Positions 1 through 6,562 of a stretch of 13,172 bases of DNA are shown one piece after another. How positions within the stretch are numbered: the first letter of the stretch is position 1; each line of letters starts with the position of its first letter. A program made the position numbers and the translations under genes. Below the pieces are notes generated by a model. It was not told the DNA's origin and ran no database searches. It worked only from the letters and a program-made list of their open reading frames with translations. Source of the stretch: Pyrinomonadaceae bacterium (GTDB lineage Bacteria; Acidobacteriota; Blastocatellia; Pyrinomonadales; Pyrinomonadaceae); NCBI GenBank assembly GCA_018060305.1, contig JAGOWF010000047.1, positions 1 through 13,172 on the forward strand. The letters run 5' to 3'.

Positions 1-82
1 AGTTGGCAAGTAGATGCCTCACCACTTACAACGCAAGAGGCTGAGAAGCCCTGCGGCCCGTAATTGTGTCAGAACCTAAATC

Positions 83-886
83 CTAGACGGCTGGCCGAGC
101 GGCCCCTTCGTCCTCCTCCGAGAACTCACTGTGGAGGACGACCGGCGGGCCTTTCTTTCGCAGGCGGATATTCAGCATCTCGACAAACACCGAGAACGCC
201 ATCGCAAAGTAGATGTAGCCCTTCGGGATATGGAAGTGCATTCCCTCGGCGATAAGCGACGCACCGATCATCAATAGGAACGACAGCGCCAGCATCTTCA
301 CAGTCGGATGCCTGTGAACAAACGCCCCGATCGAACTCGCAAGTCCGATCATGGCGATTATCGACACAACAACAGCGGCGACCATTATCCAAATTGCCGC
401 TTCGCCAAGTCCGCCTTCTGCGACAGGCTTTGTGCTCACCATTCCGACGGCCGTGATGATCGAATCGAGCGAGAAGACGAGATTGAGAAGCGTGATCTGG
501 ACAACCGCGGATGCGAAACCTGCGACAGCGGTCTTTCCGTGGTCACCCTCTGGGCCCTCGAGCGAACCGTGTATCTCGTGCGTGCTCTTAGCGAGCAGGA
601 ACAGGCCGCCGATCAGCAGTATCAGATCGCGCCCTGAGATCGAATAGCCCGCCACGGTAAAGAGCGGCGTCGTTAATCCCATCACCCACGCAAGCGAGAA
701 CAGCAGGACGACGCGCATTACGAGCGACAGCGAGAGCCCGATAAAACGAGCCTGCGCACGTTTGGCCTCAGCAACGCGGTTCGAGAGGATAGAGATGAAG
801 ATAACGTTATCGATGCCGAGCACAAGCTCGAGCACCGTCAGGGTGATAAACGCGATCCAGACTTGCGGGTCAGCGAGGAACTCCAT
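83..886 (-). CDS. TerC family integral membrane protein
   Basis: Polytopic inner-membrane protein of the TerC family (Alx/YkoY/YceF relatives), many members of which export Mn2+ or support metal loading of exported proteins. The 267 residues form about seven hydrophobic segments. The family's paired acidic motifs are visible: ELVLGIDNVIF near residues 20-30 (Asp26) and NLVFSLDSI near 135-143 (Asp141). A third conserved block, FSVFVEMLNIRLR, lies near 231-243. The tail after residue 243 is charged and cytosolic-looking. Length is normal for the short TerC form without CBS/CorC domains. The ATG lies 10 bases after the stop of the upstream exported-protein gene, so it is probably the last gene of the pyr transcription unit. 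No clear Shine-Dalgarno is seen. The family is clear; the substrate (Mn2+ or another metal) is inferred from the family only. Confidence 0.9.
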   Translation of the reverse strand: MEFLADPQVWIAFITLTVLELVLGIDNVIFISILSNRVAEAKRAQARFIGLSLSLVMRVVLLFSLAWVMGLTTPLFTVAGYSISGRDLILLIGGLFLLAKSTHEIHGSLEGPEGDHGKTAVAGFASAVVQITLLNLVFSLDSIITAVGMVSTKPVAEGGLGEAAIWIMVAAVVVSIIAMIGLASSIGAFVHRHPTVKMLALSFLLMIGASLIAEGMHFHIPKGYIYFAMAFSVFVEMLNIRLRKKGPPVVLHSEFSEEDEGAARPAV

Positions 887-896
887 AAGTGCGCTT

Positions 897-1412
897 TTAT
901 TCGGTTATCTTACAGGGCTTGCCCGCTGCGGCATCGGCTAGTTCACGGGCTTTTTCGTTCTGCTTGGTCATCGGATCCACGATGTCGGTGACGCAGGACG
1001 ACTTTGCTCCGATCTTTGAGACGATGAGATATGACTTGCTTTTTGTCGAGTCATCGCCGTCGGCGACCGAATATCGAGAGATCAACGCGACGGGCACCCC
1101 GCGCTTCATCCGCCATTCGACCTTGTCTCCGACCACCGAAAAGCCCCCGAACATTCCCCATTTGATGAGCTCGAATCGCTTCTTGCCGGGCGTAATAACG
1201 TCCAGAGCCTGTCGCAGATCGCCTTCCATCAGACGAAGTTTGTAGCCGCCAACGCCACGGCATTCACCCTCGTAGGAGCCGCCTTCGTCCGGGTTTGATT
1301 CGATGGTCCGGCACGCCTCGGCACGCGTGCTGGTGTAAATGCTCCTGTTCTGAGCGACTGCCGCGGAGCCAAACATGAGCACCGCAAAGATCGTGAATAT
1401 AATAGTTTTCAT
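897..1412 (-). CDS. Exported hypothetical protein, four cysteines
   Basis: A 171-residue protein with a classical Sec signal peptide: Lys2, a hydrophobic core and a likely signal peptidase I site after AVAQ or AVA (about residue 20). The mature part has exactly four cysteines (about 34, 51, 140, 167), which could form two disulfides in the periplasm. An ECRGVGGYKLRL-type block at about 50-61, followed by GDLRQ, resembles a family of exported hypothetical proteins with a Cys-x-Gly-x-Gly-Gly-Tyr motif that I recall from other bacteria; I know no function for it. Its ATG overlaps the pyrC stop as ATGA, and a good GGAGGG Shine-Dalgarno sits inside the last pyrC codons, so it is translated with pyrC. 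There is no transmembrane anchor after the signal and no lipobox. The gene is surely real; its role is unknown. Confidence 0.8.
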   Translation of the reverse strand: MKTIIFTIFAVLMFGSAAVAQNRSIYTSTRAEACRTIESNPDEGGSYEGECRGVGGYKLRLMEGDLRQALDVITPGKKRFELIKWGMFGGFSVVGDKVEWRMKRGVPVALISRYSVADGDDSTKSKSYLIVSKIGAKSSCVTDIVDPMTKQNEKARELADAAAGKPCKITE

Positions 1413-2704
1413 TTTCCCTCCGTGCGTCGATAGACGATGCGTCCACCAACAATGGTCGCGACAGCACCCCCGGTGAACTGCCAGCCGTCAAATGGCGTGT
1501 TGCGTGATCTGGAACGCGATTCCGCATTAGTGTAAGTCCAATCTAAATTCGGGTCAATGATCGTCACGTCGGCGTGAGAGCCGGGCGTGAGCGAGCCGCG
1601 GCCGGCGAGGCGGAAAATGCGGGCCGGATTGGTAGAGCACATTTCGACGAGGCGTTCGAGCCCGATGACGCCTTTGTGGACGAGTTCGTTGAATGCCAGG
1701 CCGACAGCGGTCTCAAGGCCCGTGATGCCAAATGGAGCGCGGTCGTATTCGAGGGCCTTTTCGTCAGCGTGATGCGGTGCGTGGTCGGTGGCGATGGCGT
1801 CGATGGTGCCGTCTTTTATGCCGTTGATGATCGCTTCGAGGTGCTCTTCGCTGCGGAGCGGCGGTGCCATCTTGGTGTTGGTGTCGTAACCCTCAACCGC
1901 TCGATCCACCAGCGTAAAATGATGCGGCGTGACTTCGCAGGTGACGTTGATGCCTTCGTCCTTTCCTCGACGAACCGCCTCGATCGCACCTCTTGTCGAG
2001 ATGTGGGCGATGTGTATGTGTGCTCCGGTTTCCTGCGCGAGCAGGATATCGCGGACGGCGTCGATCTCCTCGGCAAGGGCAGGCATGCCTTTGAGGCCGA
2101 GGAGAAGCGATATCTTCCCCTCGTGCATCACGCCGCCGGAGGATAGCGATTTGTCCTCGCAGTGATCGATCACCGGCAGGTCAAAATCGCGTGCGTATTG
2201 CATCGCGCGTCGCATGATGCCGGCGTTCGGGACCGGCCGCCCGTCGTCAGAGACAGCGACGGCACCGGCGGCTTTCATCTCGCCCATCTCGGCCAGCTCG
2301 CTCCCATCGGAGGATTTCGTGATCGCACCGATAGGGAAGACATTCGCCAATGCCGCACGTTCGGCCTGCTCTATCATGTATCGCGTGATCGCGGCGTTGT
2401 CGTTAACCGGCGTGGTATTCGGCATCGGGCAAACACTTGTCCAGCCGCCCGCGACAGCGGCGGCAGATCCCGACGCAATCGTTTCCTTATGCTCCTGCCC
2501 CGGCTCGCGCAAATGCACGTGCATATCGATAAAGCCCGGTGCAACGAGCAAGCCGCCGGCATCAAACACCTCGCAGCCCTCGGGTGCGGGCTCATTCGGC
2601 TTAAGCCAAGCCGCGACCTTGCCATCCTCGATAAAGATGGACATTCCGGTATTCTCTGGCGCGGCCGGATCGATCAAGTGGCCGTTTGCGATAAGTAGTT
2701 TCAT
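1409..2704 (-). CDS. pyrC: Dihydroorotase (class I)
   Basis: Zinc amidohydrolase that interconverts N-carbamoyl-L-aspartate and dihydroorotate, the third step of UMP synthesis. The 431 residues match the longer class I type (Bacillus/Aquifex PyrC) rather than the ~348-residue E. coli type. Metal ligands are in place: HVHLREPG (His62, His64), Asp153 or Asp154 in AVSDDGRP, His181 in IDHCED, His234 in HIAHIST, and catalytic Asp307 in ATDHAPHH. The C-terminal GSHADVTIIDP and GGRIVYRR segments form the usual small beta domain. The start ATG follows an AAGG Shine-Dalgarno with 5-6 bases spacing, 15 bases after the pyrB stop. In Aquifex, class I PyrC and PyrB form a joint complex; adjacency here is compatible with that but does not prove it. 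Confidence 0.97.
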   Translation of the reverse strand: MKLLIANGHLIDPAAPENTGMSIFIEDGKVAAWLKPNEPAPEGCEVFDAGGLLVAPGFIDMHVHLREPGQEHKETIASGSAAAVAGGWTSVCPMPNTTPVNDNAAITRYMIEQAERAALANVFPIGAITKSSDGSELAEMGEMKAAGAVAVSDDGRPVPNAGIMRRAMQYARDFDLPVIDHCEDKSLSSGGVMHEGKISLLLGLKGMPALAEEIDAVRDILLAQETGAHIHIAHISTRGAIEAVRRGKDEGINVTCEVTPHHFTLVDRAVEGYDTNTKMAPPLRSEEHLEAIINGIKDGTIDAIATDHAPHHADEKALEYDRAPFGITGLETAVGLAFNELVHKGVIGLERLVEMCSTNPARIFRLAGRGSLTPGSHADVTIIDPNLDWTYTNAESRSRSRNTPFDGWQFTGGAVATIVGGRIVYRRTEGK

Positions 2705-2719
2705 TCGTTACCTTCGCCC

Positions 2720-3778
2720 TTACTTGCGTGCGGGTTCTGAGGCCGTTCCTCCAGTTGCGAGGTACAACACCGCCATACGCACCGCGACACCATATTTTAC
2801 CTGATCCAAAATGAGCGAACGCGAACTGTCGGCGACGTCTGATGCGATCTCGATGCCTCGATTCATCGGGCCGGGATGCAGGACGATCGCGTCCTTCTTA
2901 GCTAAGTCGAGCCGTTCGTTCGTCAGGCCGTAATGGATCGAATATTCACGCAGCGTCGGGAAATAGGCCGAGTCCTGTCGCTCGCGCTGAATGCGCAGGA
3001 TCATCACCACGTCAGCACCACAGATGGCGTCCTCGACGTGGGGAGCTACTTCAAGGCAGCCAGCATTTGTGGAAGCCCGCGCGTGAGCGAGGGCTGTATT
3101 CTCAACGCTAGTGTTTCGCCCTTGCTCACGCGCGGGCTTCCGCAGCTTCTTCGGCTCGCTAATCGGTATCAAGTACGCGAAATCCTTTGGCACTAAGGTT
3201 CCCGGGCCGGCAACGCGGACGTTCGCACCGAGTTTGGTCAACAGATGTATATTCGAGCGGGCTACGCGGCTGTGGAGGATGTCGCCGATGATCGCGACCT
3301 CTAGACCGTCGATGTGTTTCTTGTGCTCGCGGATCGTCATCGCGTCGAGCAATGCCTGCGTTGGATGCTCATTCGAGCCGTCACCGGCGTTGACGATCGC
3401 TGCTTGACTGACCTTTGCGAGTTGATGCGGGACACCGGCAGAACTGTGACGAACTACGATACAGTCAGGCGCCATCGCGTCGAGATTCAATGCCGTGTCA
3501 AGCAAAGTCTCGCCCTTGCTGAGGCTTGACGAGGAAATGCTGATGTTTACAGCATCGGCAGAAAGGCGTTTTGCCGCAAGCTCAAATGACGTGCGGGTTC
3601 GTGTGGAGGCCTCGAAAAAGAGATTGATGATCGTCTTGCCCCGCAGGGCCGGGACCTTCTTGACTTCGCGGCTAGATATCTCAGTAAACGTTTCGGCCGT
3701 ATCAAGAATGCCGGTTATTTCCGCGGGTGACAGGTCGCGAATTCCAAGCAGATCTCTTCTTCTAAACGGCTTCTGCAT
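2720..3778 (-). CDS. pyrB: Aspartate carbamoyltransferase, with palindrome insert
   Basis: Catalytic subunit that joins carbamoyl phosphate and L-aspartate, the committed step of pyrimidine synthesis. Active-site signatures are intact: STRTRTSF (58-65), SLSKGET with the loop Lys88, R110-HSSAG, HPTQALLD with His138, LRIQRER with Arg262, and HPGPMNRG (301-308). At 352 residues it is some 35-45 longer than usual (~305-315). The excess lies at about residues 204-240 and is mostly the translation of a palindromic repeat (bases 3067-3145). The sequence on both sides reads as normal PyrB, so the insert sits in a loop of the aspartate domain before the helix leading to the 230s-240s region. No frameshift or stop results. 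The ATG at 3778 is fixed by an in-frame TAA directly upstream; there is no visible Shine-Dalgarno, and a T7 run lies 4 bases before the ATG. No pyrI is seen. Confidence 0.96.
   Translation of the reverse strand: MQKPFRRRDLLGIRDLSPAEITGILDTAETFTEISSREVKKVPALRGKTIINLFFEASTRTRTSFELAAKRLSADAVNISISSSSLSKGETLLDTALNLDAMAPDCIVVRHSSAGVPHQLAKVSQAAIVNAGDGSNEHPTQALLDAMTIREHKKHIDGLEVAIIGDILHSRVARSNIHLLTKLGANVRVAGPGTLVPKDFAYLIPISEPKKLRKPAREQGRNTSVENTALAHARASTNAGCLEVAPHVEDAICGADVVMILRIQRERQDSAYFPTLREYSIHYGLTNERLDLAKKDAIVLHPGPMNRGIEIASDVADSSRSLILDQVKYGVAVRMAVLYLATGGTASEPARK
3067..3145. repeat. 80-bp palindrome family, copy A (inside pyrB)
   Basis: Near-perfect inverted repeat. The left arm contains AAGCCCGCGCGTGAGC (from 3073) and the right arm GCTCACGCGCGGGCTT (ending 3139). 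The outer arms pair further (TGTGGAAG with CTTCCGCA, one mismatch), and the centre is about 23 bases. It shares its arms and overall plan with copies at 7924-8003 and 10901-10980, but is one base shorter in the centre (79 versus 80). It lies in the coding strand of pyrB and is translated on the minus strand as roughly KLRKPAREQG...ALAHARASTNAG (residues ~211-240). Confidence 0.93.
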
Positions 3779-3782
3779 TTAC

Positions 3783-3809
3783 AAAAAAAGCAAGGCATTA
3801 ACCTTGCTT
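3783..3809 (-). terminator. Intrinsic terminator / possible attenuator before pyrB
   Basis: On the minus strand AAGCAAGG (3809-3802) and CCTTGCTT (3795-3788) pair as a perfect 8-bp stem with a 6-base loop TTAATG, followed at once by a T run (seven Ts in total from 3789 to 3783). This has the form of a Rho-independent terminator, with a moderate stem (4 G/C pairs). The TAA stop of the 76-aa gene lies inside the loop, and the pyrB ATG is only 4 bases after the T run. A ribosome ending translation of the upstream gene would cover the 5' arm, so readthrough into pyrB could depend on it. Confidence 0.6.
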
Positions 3810-4028
3810 GGAAGCCAGGATCAGCGCTTCTGCCACGACAGGTGGAACTTGTAACGGGCAAAACATGCCCGCATCATAAAAATAATCCTCACTATCCTCG
3901 TCGACCACGCGTATTCCGCCAAGTTTTGCGGCATCCTCATCAGGCACGATCCTGTAGAGTTTGCCGACCTCCAGCGAGGCCGCATACCCGTCATTATTCA
4001 AGCAAACTACAAATTCCGGCGTGTCCAT
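3798..4028 (-). CDS. Conserved small hypothetical protein (76 aa)
   Basis: Acidic 76-residue protein starting MDTPEFVVCLNNDGY; an upstream in-frame extension exists but the ATG at 4028 fits the position 5 bases after the preceding gene. The pattern is FVVCLNNDGYAASLEVGKLY, then PDEDAAKLGGIRVVDEDSED and YFYDAGMFCPLQVP. It resembles small bacterial proteins I recall of the type 'I/V-D/N-N-x-G-Y-x-A-S-L-E-x-x-K-x-Y'; no function is known to me. It has no signal peptide or membrane segment. It is encoded between pyrR and pyrB on the same strand. Its 3' end forms the 5' arm of the hairpin before pyrB and its stop codon lies in the loop, so its translation could influence pyrB expression. Whether the protein itself has a role in pyrimidine metabolism cannot be told from sequence. 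Confidence 0.75.
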   Translation of the reverse strand: MDTPEFVVCLNNDGYAASLEVGKLYRIVPDEDAAKLGGIRVVDEDSEDYFYDAGMFCPLQVPPVVAEALILASKQG

Positions 4029-4033
4029 AGAAA

Positions 4034-4270
4034 CTAATCCAAAAACGGAAACTTGATCTTTACATCTCGCTTGCCGATGCCGTGAGCTTCGTACCAATGA
4101 ACCTCGGCGAGCCTGATCGTTCCGTCCTTCAGTCTAACACTGGCCATGCCCTTTTTCTTCTTCCATCGGCCCTTCCCGTATTTCTTTTGTAACAGATGCC
4201 TGATCCGCAGCGAACTGCCTTCCGCGATGGTTTCGACATTCTCGATGTCACTGACGACCTCGAATATCAT
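4034..4270 (-). CDS. Conserved small hypothetical protein (78 aa)
   Basis: Basic 78-residue protein. The N-terminus MIFEVVSDIENVETIAEG is followed by a lysine-rich centre (residues ~28-43, KKYGKGRWKKKKGMASVRL) and a distinctive end with HWYEAHGIGKRDVKIK and FLD. I recall similar small proteins with the HWYEAHGIG block, often in cyanobacteria, with no assigned function. Some small basic proteins of this size are toxins or nucleic-acid binders; the sequence alone does not support either. Its ATG overlaps the pyrR stop as ATGA, implying translational coupling, and the 76-aa gene begins 5 bases after its stop. The pair may act together. Confidence 0.75.
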   Translation of the reverse strand: MIFEVVSDIENVETIAEGSSLRIRHLLQKKYGKGRWKKKKGMASVRLKDGTIRLAEVHWYEAHGIGKRDVKIKFPFLD

Positions 4271-4830
4271 GGACGTTCAAAAATCCCTACGGCCTCTATG
4301 TCGTCAAACTCCTCTAGCATCACCTTGACGATCTCGGTCTGTTTGGTCGGGACGGTTTTGCCGACAAAGTCCGCTTGGATCGGCAACTCGCGGTGTTCGC
4401 GGCCGCGGTCGATGAGGACGGCGAGTTGAACGCGCTTTGGCCGGCCAAAATCCATCAACTGGTCGAGAGCGGCCCGGATCGTGCGGCCTGTGTAGAGAAC
4501 GTCATCGATCAGGACTATCGTCTTGCCGTCGATGTCTTCCTCGAGCTCCGTTCGGTTGACGATCGGGTTCGCGCCGACCGTCGATAGATCATCACGATAG
4601 AGCGTGATGTCGAGAATGCCGTAGAGCGGTTTGACGCCCTCGATCTGCTCTATCTTGTCGCGAATGCGTTCCGCGAGCGGAACGCCGCGCCGGCGGATAC
4701 CTACCAGATAGAGGTCGTCGGCTCCTTGATTCGTTTCTGCGATCTCAGTTGCAAGGCGGCGCAGGGCACGCTTCATCGAAGTCGAGTCCATAATCCGCGA
4801 CTTTTCAACCATGTGAAATTCGTCTGCCAT
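4267..4830 (-). CDS. pyrR: PyrR bifunctional regulator / uracil phosphoribosyltransferase
   Basis: PyrR belongs to the type I phosphoribosyltransferases. In Bacillus it binds pyr leader RNA and signals UMP/UTP level, and it also has uracil phosphoribosyltransferase activity. The PRPP-binding signature VLIDDVLYTGRT is complete (about residues 106-117), and the family blocks LVGIRRRGVPLAERI (43-57), LDITLYRDDL and PVGKTVPT-like VGKTVPT are present. I chose ATG 4830 (MADEFHM..., 187 aa); a TTG at 4839 and an ATG at 4812 are alternatives and no start has a strong Shine-Dalgarno. It heads the minus-strand pyr operon and diverges from pyrD over 72 bases. I could not find a convincing copy of the Bacillus-type PyrR RNA-binding loop in the short leader, so the regulatory mode is open. 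Confidence 0.95.
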   Translation of the reverse strand: MADEFHMVEKSRIMDSTSMKRALRRLATEIAETNQGADDLYLVGIRRRGVPLAERIRDKIEQIEGVKPLYGILDITLYRDDLSTVGANPIVNRTELEEDIDGKTIVLIDDVLYTGRTIRAALDQLMDFGRPKRVQLAVLIDRGREHRELPIQADFVGKTVPTKQTEIVKVMLEEFDDIEAVGIFERP

Positions 4831-4902
4831 TCGATGCAAATCGTAACAAACGGGCGTGTAAAGTTCAAAGTTTGCCCGACATTAACTAGAATCAAACGGA
4901 CG
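4831..4902. promoter_or_regulatory. Divergent pyrR/pyrD promoter region
   Basis: The only gap from which both pyr units can be transcribed. On the plus strand TTCAAA (4864-4869), 17 bases, TAGAAT (4887-4892) would start RNA about 4 bases before the pyrD ATG. On the minus strand TTGAAC (4868-4863), 17 bases, TACGAT (4845-4840) would start RNA about 3 bases before the pyrR ATG. The two -35 boxes overlap. Matches to the sigma-70 consensus are 4/6 and 5/6 (plus) and 4/6 and 4/6 (minus), so these are candidates only. Confidence 0.35.
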
Positions 4903-5976
4903 ATGTCATTCATCTGGAACAAGCTGGCGCGGCGCGCGCTGTTCGGTCTCGACGCCGAGCGGGCACATGAGATCGGTGTGAAAGCGATGCGAATGGGCAT
5001 TGCCTCGCCGTTTTATGTCGATGATGCGCCGTTTGGAATGCCGCCCGTCGAGCTATTCGGGCTCAAGTTCGCAAATCCGACCGGTATCGCGGCGGGTTTT
5101 GATAAGAACGCCGTTGTCGTGGAGCAGCTTGCGTCGCTTGGGTTCGGCTTTGTCGAGGTTGGCACTGTGACGCTGCGGCCGCAGGCGGGCAATCCGAAGC
5201 CGAGGCTGTTTCGACTGCCTGCTGACCATGCACTGATCAATCGTCTCGGATTCAATAATGACGGCGCTCGGGTTGTCGCTGAGCGGCTGGCGAAGGCCGA
5301 CCGTCGCTGCGTGGTCGGCGTGAATATCGGCAAGAACAAGGACGTTCCGAACGAAAAAGCTATTGAGAACTTTGTGGCGTGTTTCGAGATCATGCAGCCG
5401 GCGGCTGATTATATTGCGGTAAATGTATCGTCACCCAACACGCCCGGATTGCGGGATCTTCAACAAGCTGAAAGCCTCGATGCACTGTTGTCGGCCTTGA
5501 CCGCAAAGAACCGCGAGTTGGGCAGAAAGCCTCTCCTGGTTAAGATCGCTCCCGATCTGTCGAACGTCCAGATCGAGGAATGCGTCGATGTATGCACCCA
5601 ACACGGTATCGATGGAATGATCGCGACGAACACTACGACCTCGCGTGACGGATTGCGAACGGGCGAGGTAGGAAAGTTTGGCGAGGGCGGTTTGAGCGGA
5701 CGTCCGCTGTTCACAAGATCGAACGAAGTGATCTCGACGATCTATCGCAGGTCAAAAGGTGAACTGCCGATCATCGGCGTCGGCGGCGTGTTTACGGGCG
5801 AAGACGCGTTTGCCAAGATCGCCGCCGGTGCATCGCTCGTGCAGGCATATACAGGCTTTGTTTACGGCGGACCGACCTTTGCGGCGGATGTGAATCGCGG
5901 ACTCAAGCAAACGCTGGACGCTTCAGGCTTTCGATGCGTCGAAGACGCGGCCGGAACGGCTGTCGCGATGGTTTGA
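4903..5976 (+). CDS. pyrD: Dihydroorotate dehydrogenase (quinone), class 2
   Basis: FMN enzyme that oxidises dihydroorotate to orotate and passes electrons to membrane quinone, linking UMP synthesis to respiration. The 357 residues carry the class 2 N-terminal helical extension (about residues 1-40) used for membrane and quinone contact. Conserved blocks: NPTGIAAGFDKNA (58-70), INRLGFNN (112-119), VNVSSPNTPGLR (173-184) with catalytic Ser177 (class 2; class 1 enzymes use Cys), KIAPDLS, IATNTT, GGLSGRPL, and the FMN phosphate region GVGGVFTGEDAFAKIAAGA. ATG 4903 follows a short GGA Shine-Dalgarno; a longer frame upstream to 4726 would overlap pyrR on the other strand and was rejected. The stop overlaps the -35 box of the next promoter. 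Confidence 0.97.
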   Translation: MSFIWNKLARRALFGLDAERAHEIGVKAMRMGIASPFYVDDAPFGMPPVELFGLKFANPTGIAAGFDKNAVVVEQLASLGFGFVEVGTVTLRPQAGNPKPRLFRLPADHALINRLGFNNDGARVVAERLAKADRRCVVGVNIGKNKDVPNEKAIENFVACFEIMQPAADYIAVNVSSPNTPGLRDLQQAESLDALLSALTAKNRELGRKPLLVKIAPDLSNVQIEECVDVCTQHGIDGMIATNTTTSRDGLRTGEVGKFGEGGLSGRPLFTRSNEVISTIYRRSKGELPIIGVGGVFTGEDAFAKIAAGASLVQAYTGFVYGGPTFAADVNRGLKQTLDASGFRCVEDAAGTAVAMV

Positions 5977-6000
5977 CACGCCTTTCGCAGCCGCTATAAT
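5973..6000 (+). promoter_or_regulatory. Near-consensus sigma-70 promoter for yceD-rpmF-fab
   Basis: Perfect TTGACA at 5973-5978 and perfect TATAAT at 5995-6000 with a 16-base spacer. The -35 box overlaps the TGA stop of pyrD. Transcription would start near 6006-6008, leaving a leader of about 40 bases before yceD, which also rules out an ATG at 6008 as the yceD start. Confidence 0.85.
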
Positions 6001-6036
6001 CATACTTTTGCCTTTTGCGGCTTGTATTTCGCAATC

Positions 6037-6041
6037 GGAGG
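6037..6041 (+). promoter_or_regulatory. Ribosome binding site of yceD
   Basis: GGAGG. It is 11 bases before ATG 6053 but only 5 bases before an in-frame TTG at 6047, so the start may be the TTG (two residues longer). Confidence 0.7.
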
Positions 6042-6052
6042 CAATATTGACA

Positions 6053-6562
6053 ATGATCATCGATCTTGCGACCGCTCCGACCTATCAGAAACCGCTGAAA
6101 GCGGAGTTCGCGGGATATGAGATCGACCTCGCGGGCGAGGCGAGATTGACAGCTCCGGCTGTGTTCAGCGGTGAGATATTTCGCGACGATACGCGGACAT
6201 ATCTCGGCGGAATGATCACGGCGACGGTCGAGGCCGACTGCACGCGGTGTCTCGAACCTGTGATTCGGGCGTTTGAGATTCCGTTTCGCGACGTTTTTGT
6301 CGATGCGAGCATGGAGGCGACCAAGAGCGAAGCCGAGATCGACGAAGCCGACCTCGATGAATCGCTCGTGATCGGCGGCCGTGTCGATCTGGCCGAGGTC
6401 GTTCGCGAGCAGATCCTGCTGGCCTTGCCGGAGCAGATCCTTTGCAAAGAAGATTGCGGCGGCCTGTGCCCGATATGCGGCGGGAACCGTAATTTGATAG
6501 ATTGTAGTTGCGAAAACGACGAGATCGACCCACGATGGGCCGGACTTCGAGATTTAAAATAG
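6053..6562 (+). CDS. yceD: YceD/DUF177 family protein
   Basis: DUF177 protein, a family almost always encoded next to rpmF. In plants and bacteria it has been tied to 23S rRNA accumulation or processing. The 169 residues show the family plan: an N-terminal beta region with SGEIFRD and LGGMITATVEADCTRCLEPV (about 44-76, with a CxxC pair), an acidic middle stretch (about 90-110) with VDLAEVVREQILLALP after it, and a Cys-rich end (CKEDCGGLCPICGGNRN...DCSC, about 132-155) that probably binds zinc. It is followed by rpmF after 107 bases. The start is ATG 6053 or TTG 6047, decided by the GGAGG. It is the first gene after the strong promoter at 5973-6000, so its level and that of L32 should be linked. 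Confidence 0.93.
   Translation: MIIDLATAPTYQKPLKAEFAGYEIDLAGEARLTAPAVFSGEIFRDDTRTYLGGMITATVEADCTRCLEPVIRAFEIPFRDVFVDASMEATKSEAEIDEADLDESLVIGGRVDLAEVVREQILLALPEQILCKEDCGGLCPICGGNRNLIDCSCENDEIDPRWAGLRDLK

Noticed and set aside
1574..2146. 190-codon open frame antisense to pyrC
   Set aside because: Shadow of pyrC; no start signals and no known domain.
4831..4839. TTG at 4839 as the pyrR start
   Set aside because: A TTG start without Shine-Dalgarno is less likely than ATG 4830 three codons later, and it would lie upstream of the candidate transcript start.
4726..4902. A 59-codon upstream extension of pyrD
   Set aside because: It runs through the antisense of pyrR, and the resulting N-terminus does not look like any PyrD; MSFIWNKLARRALF is a normal class 2 start.
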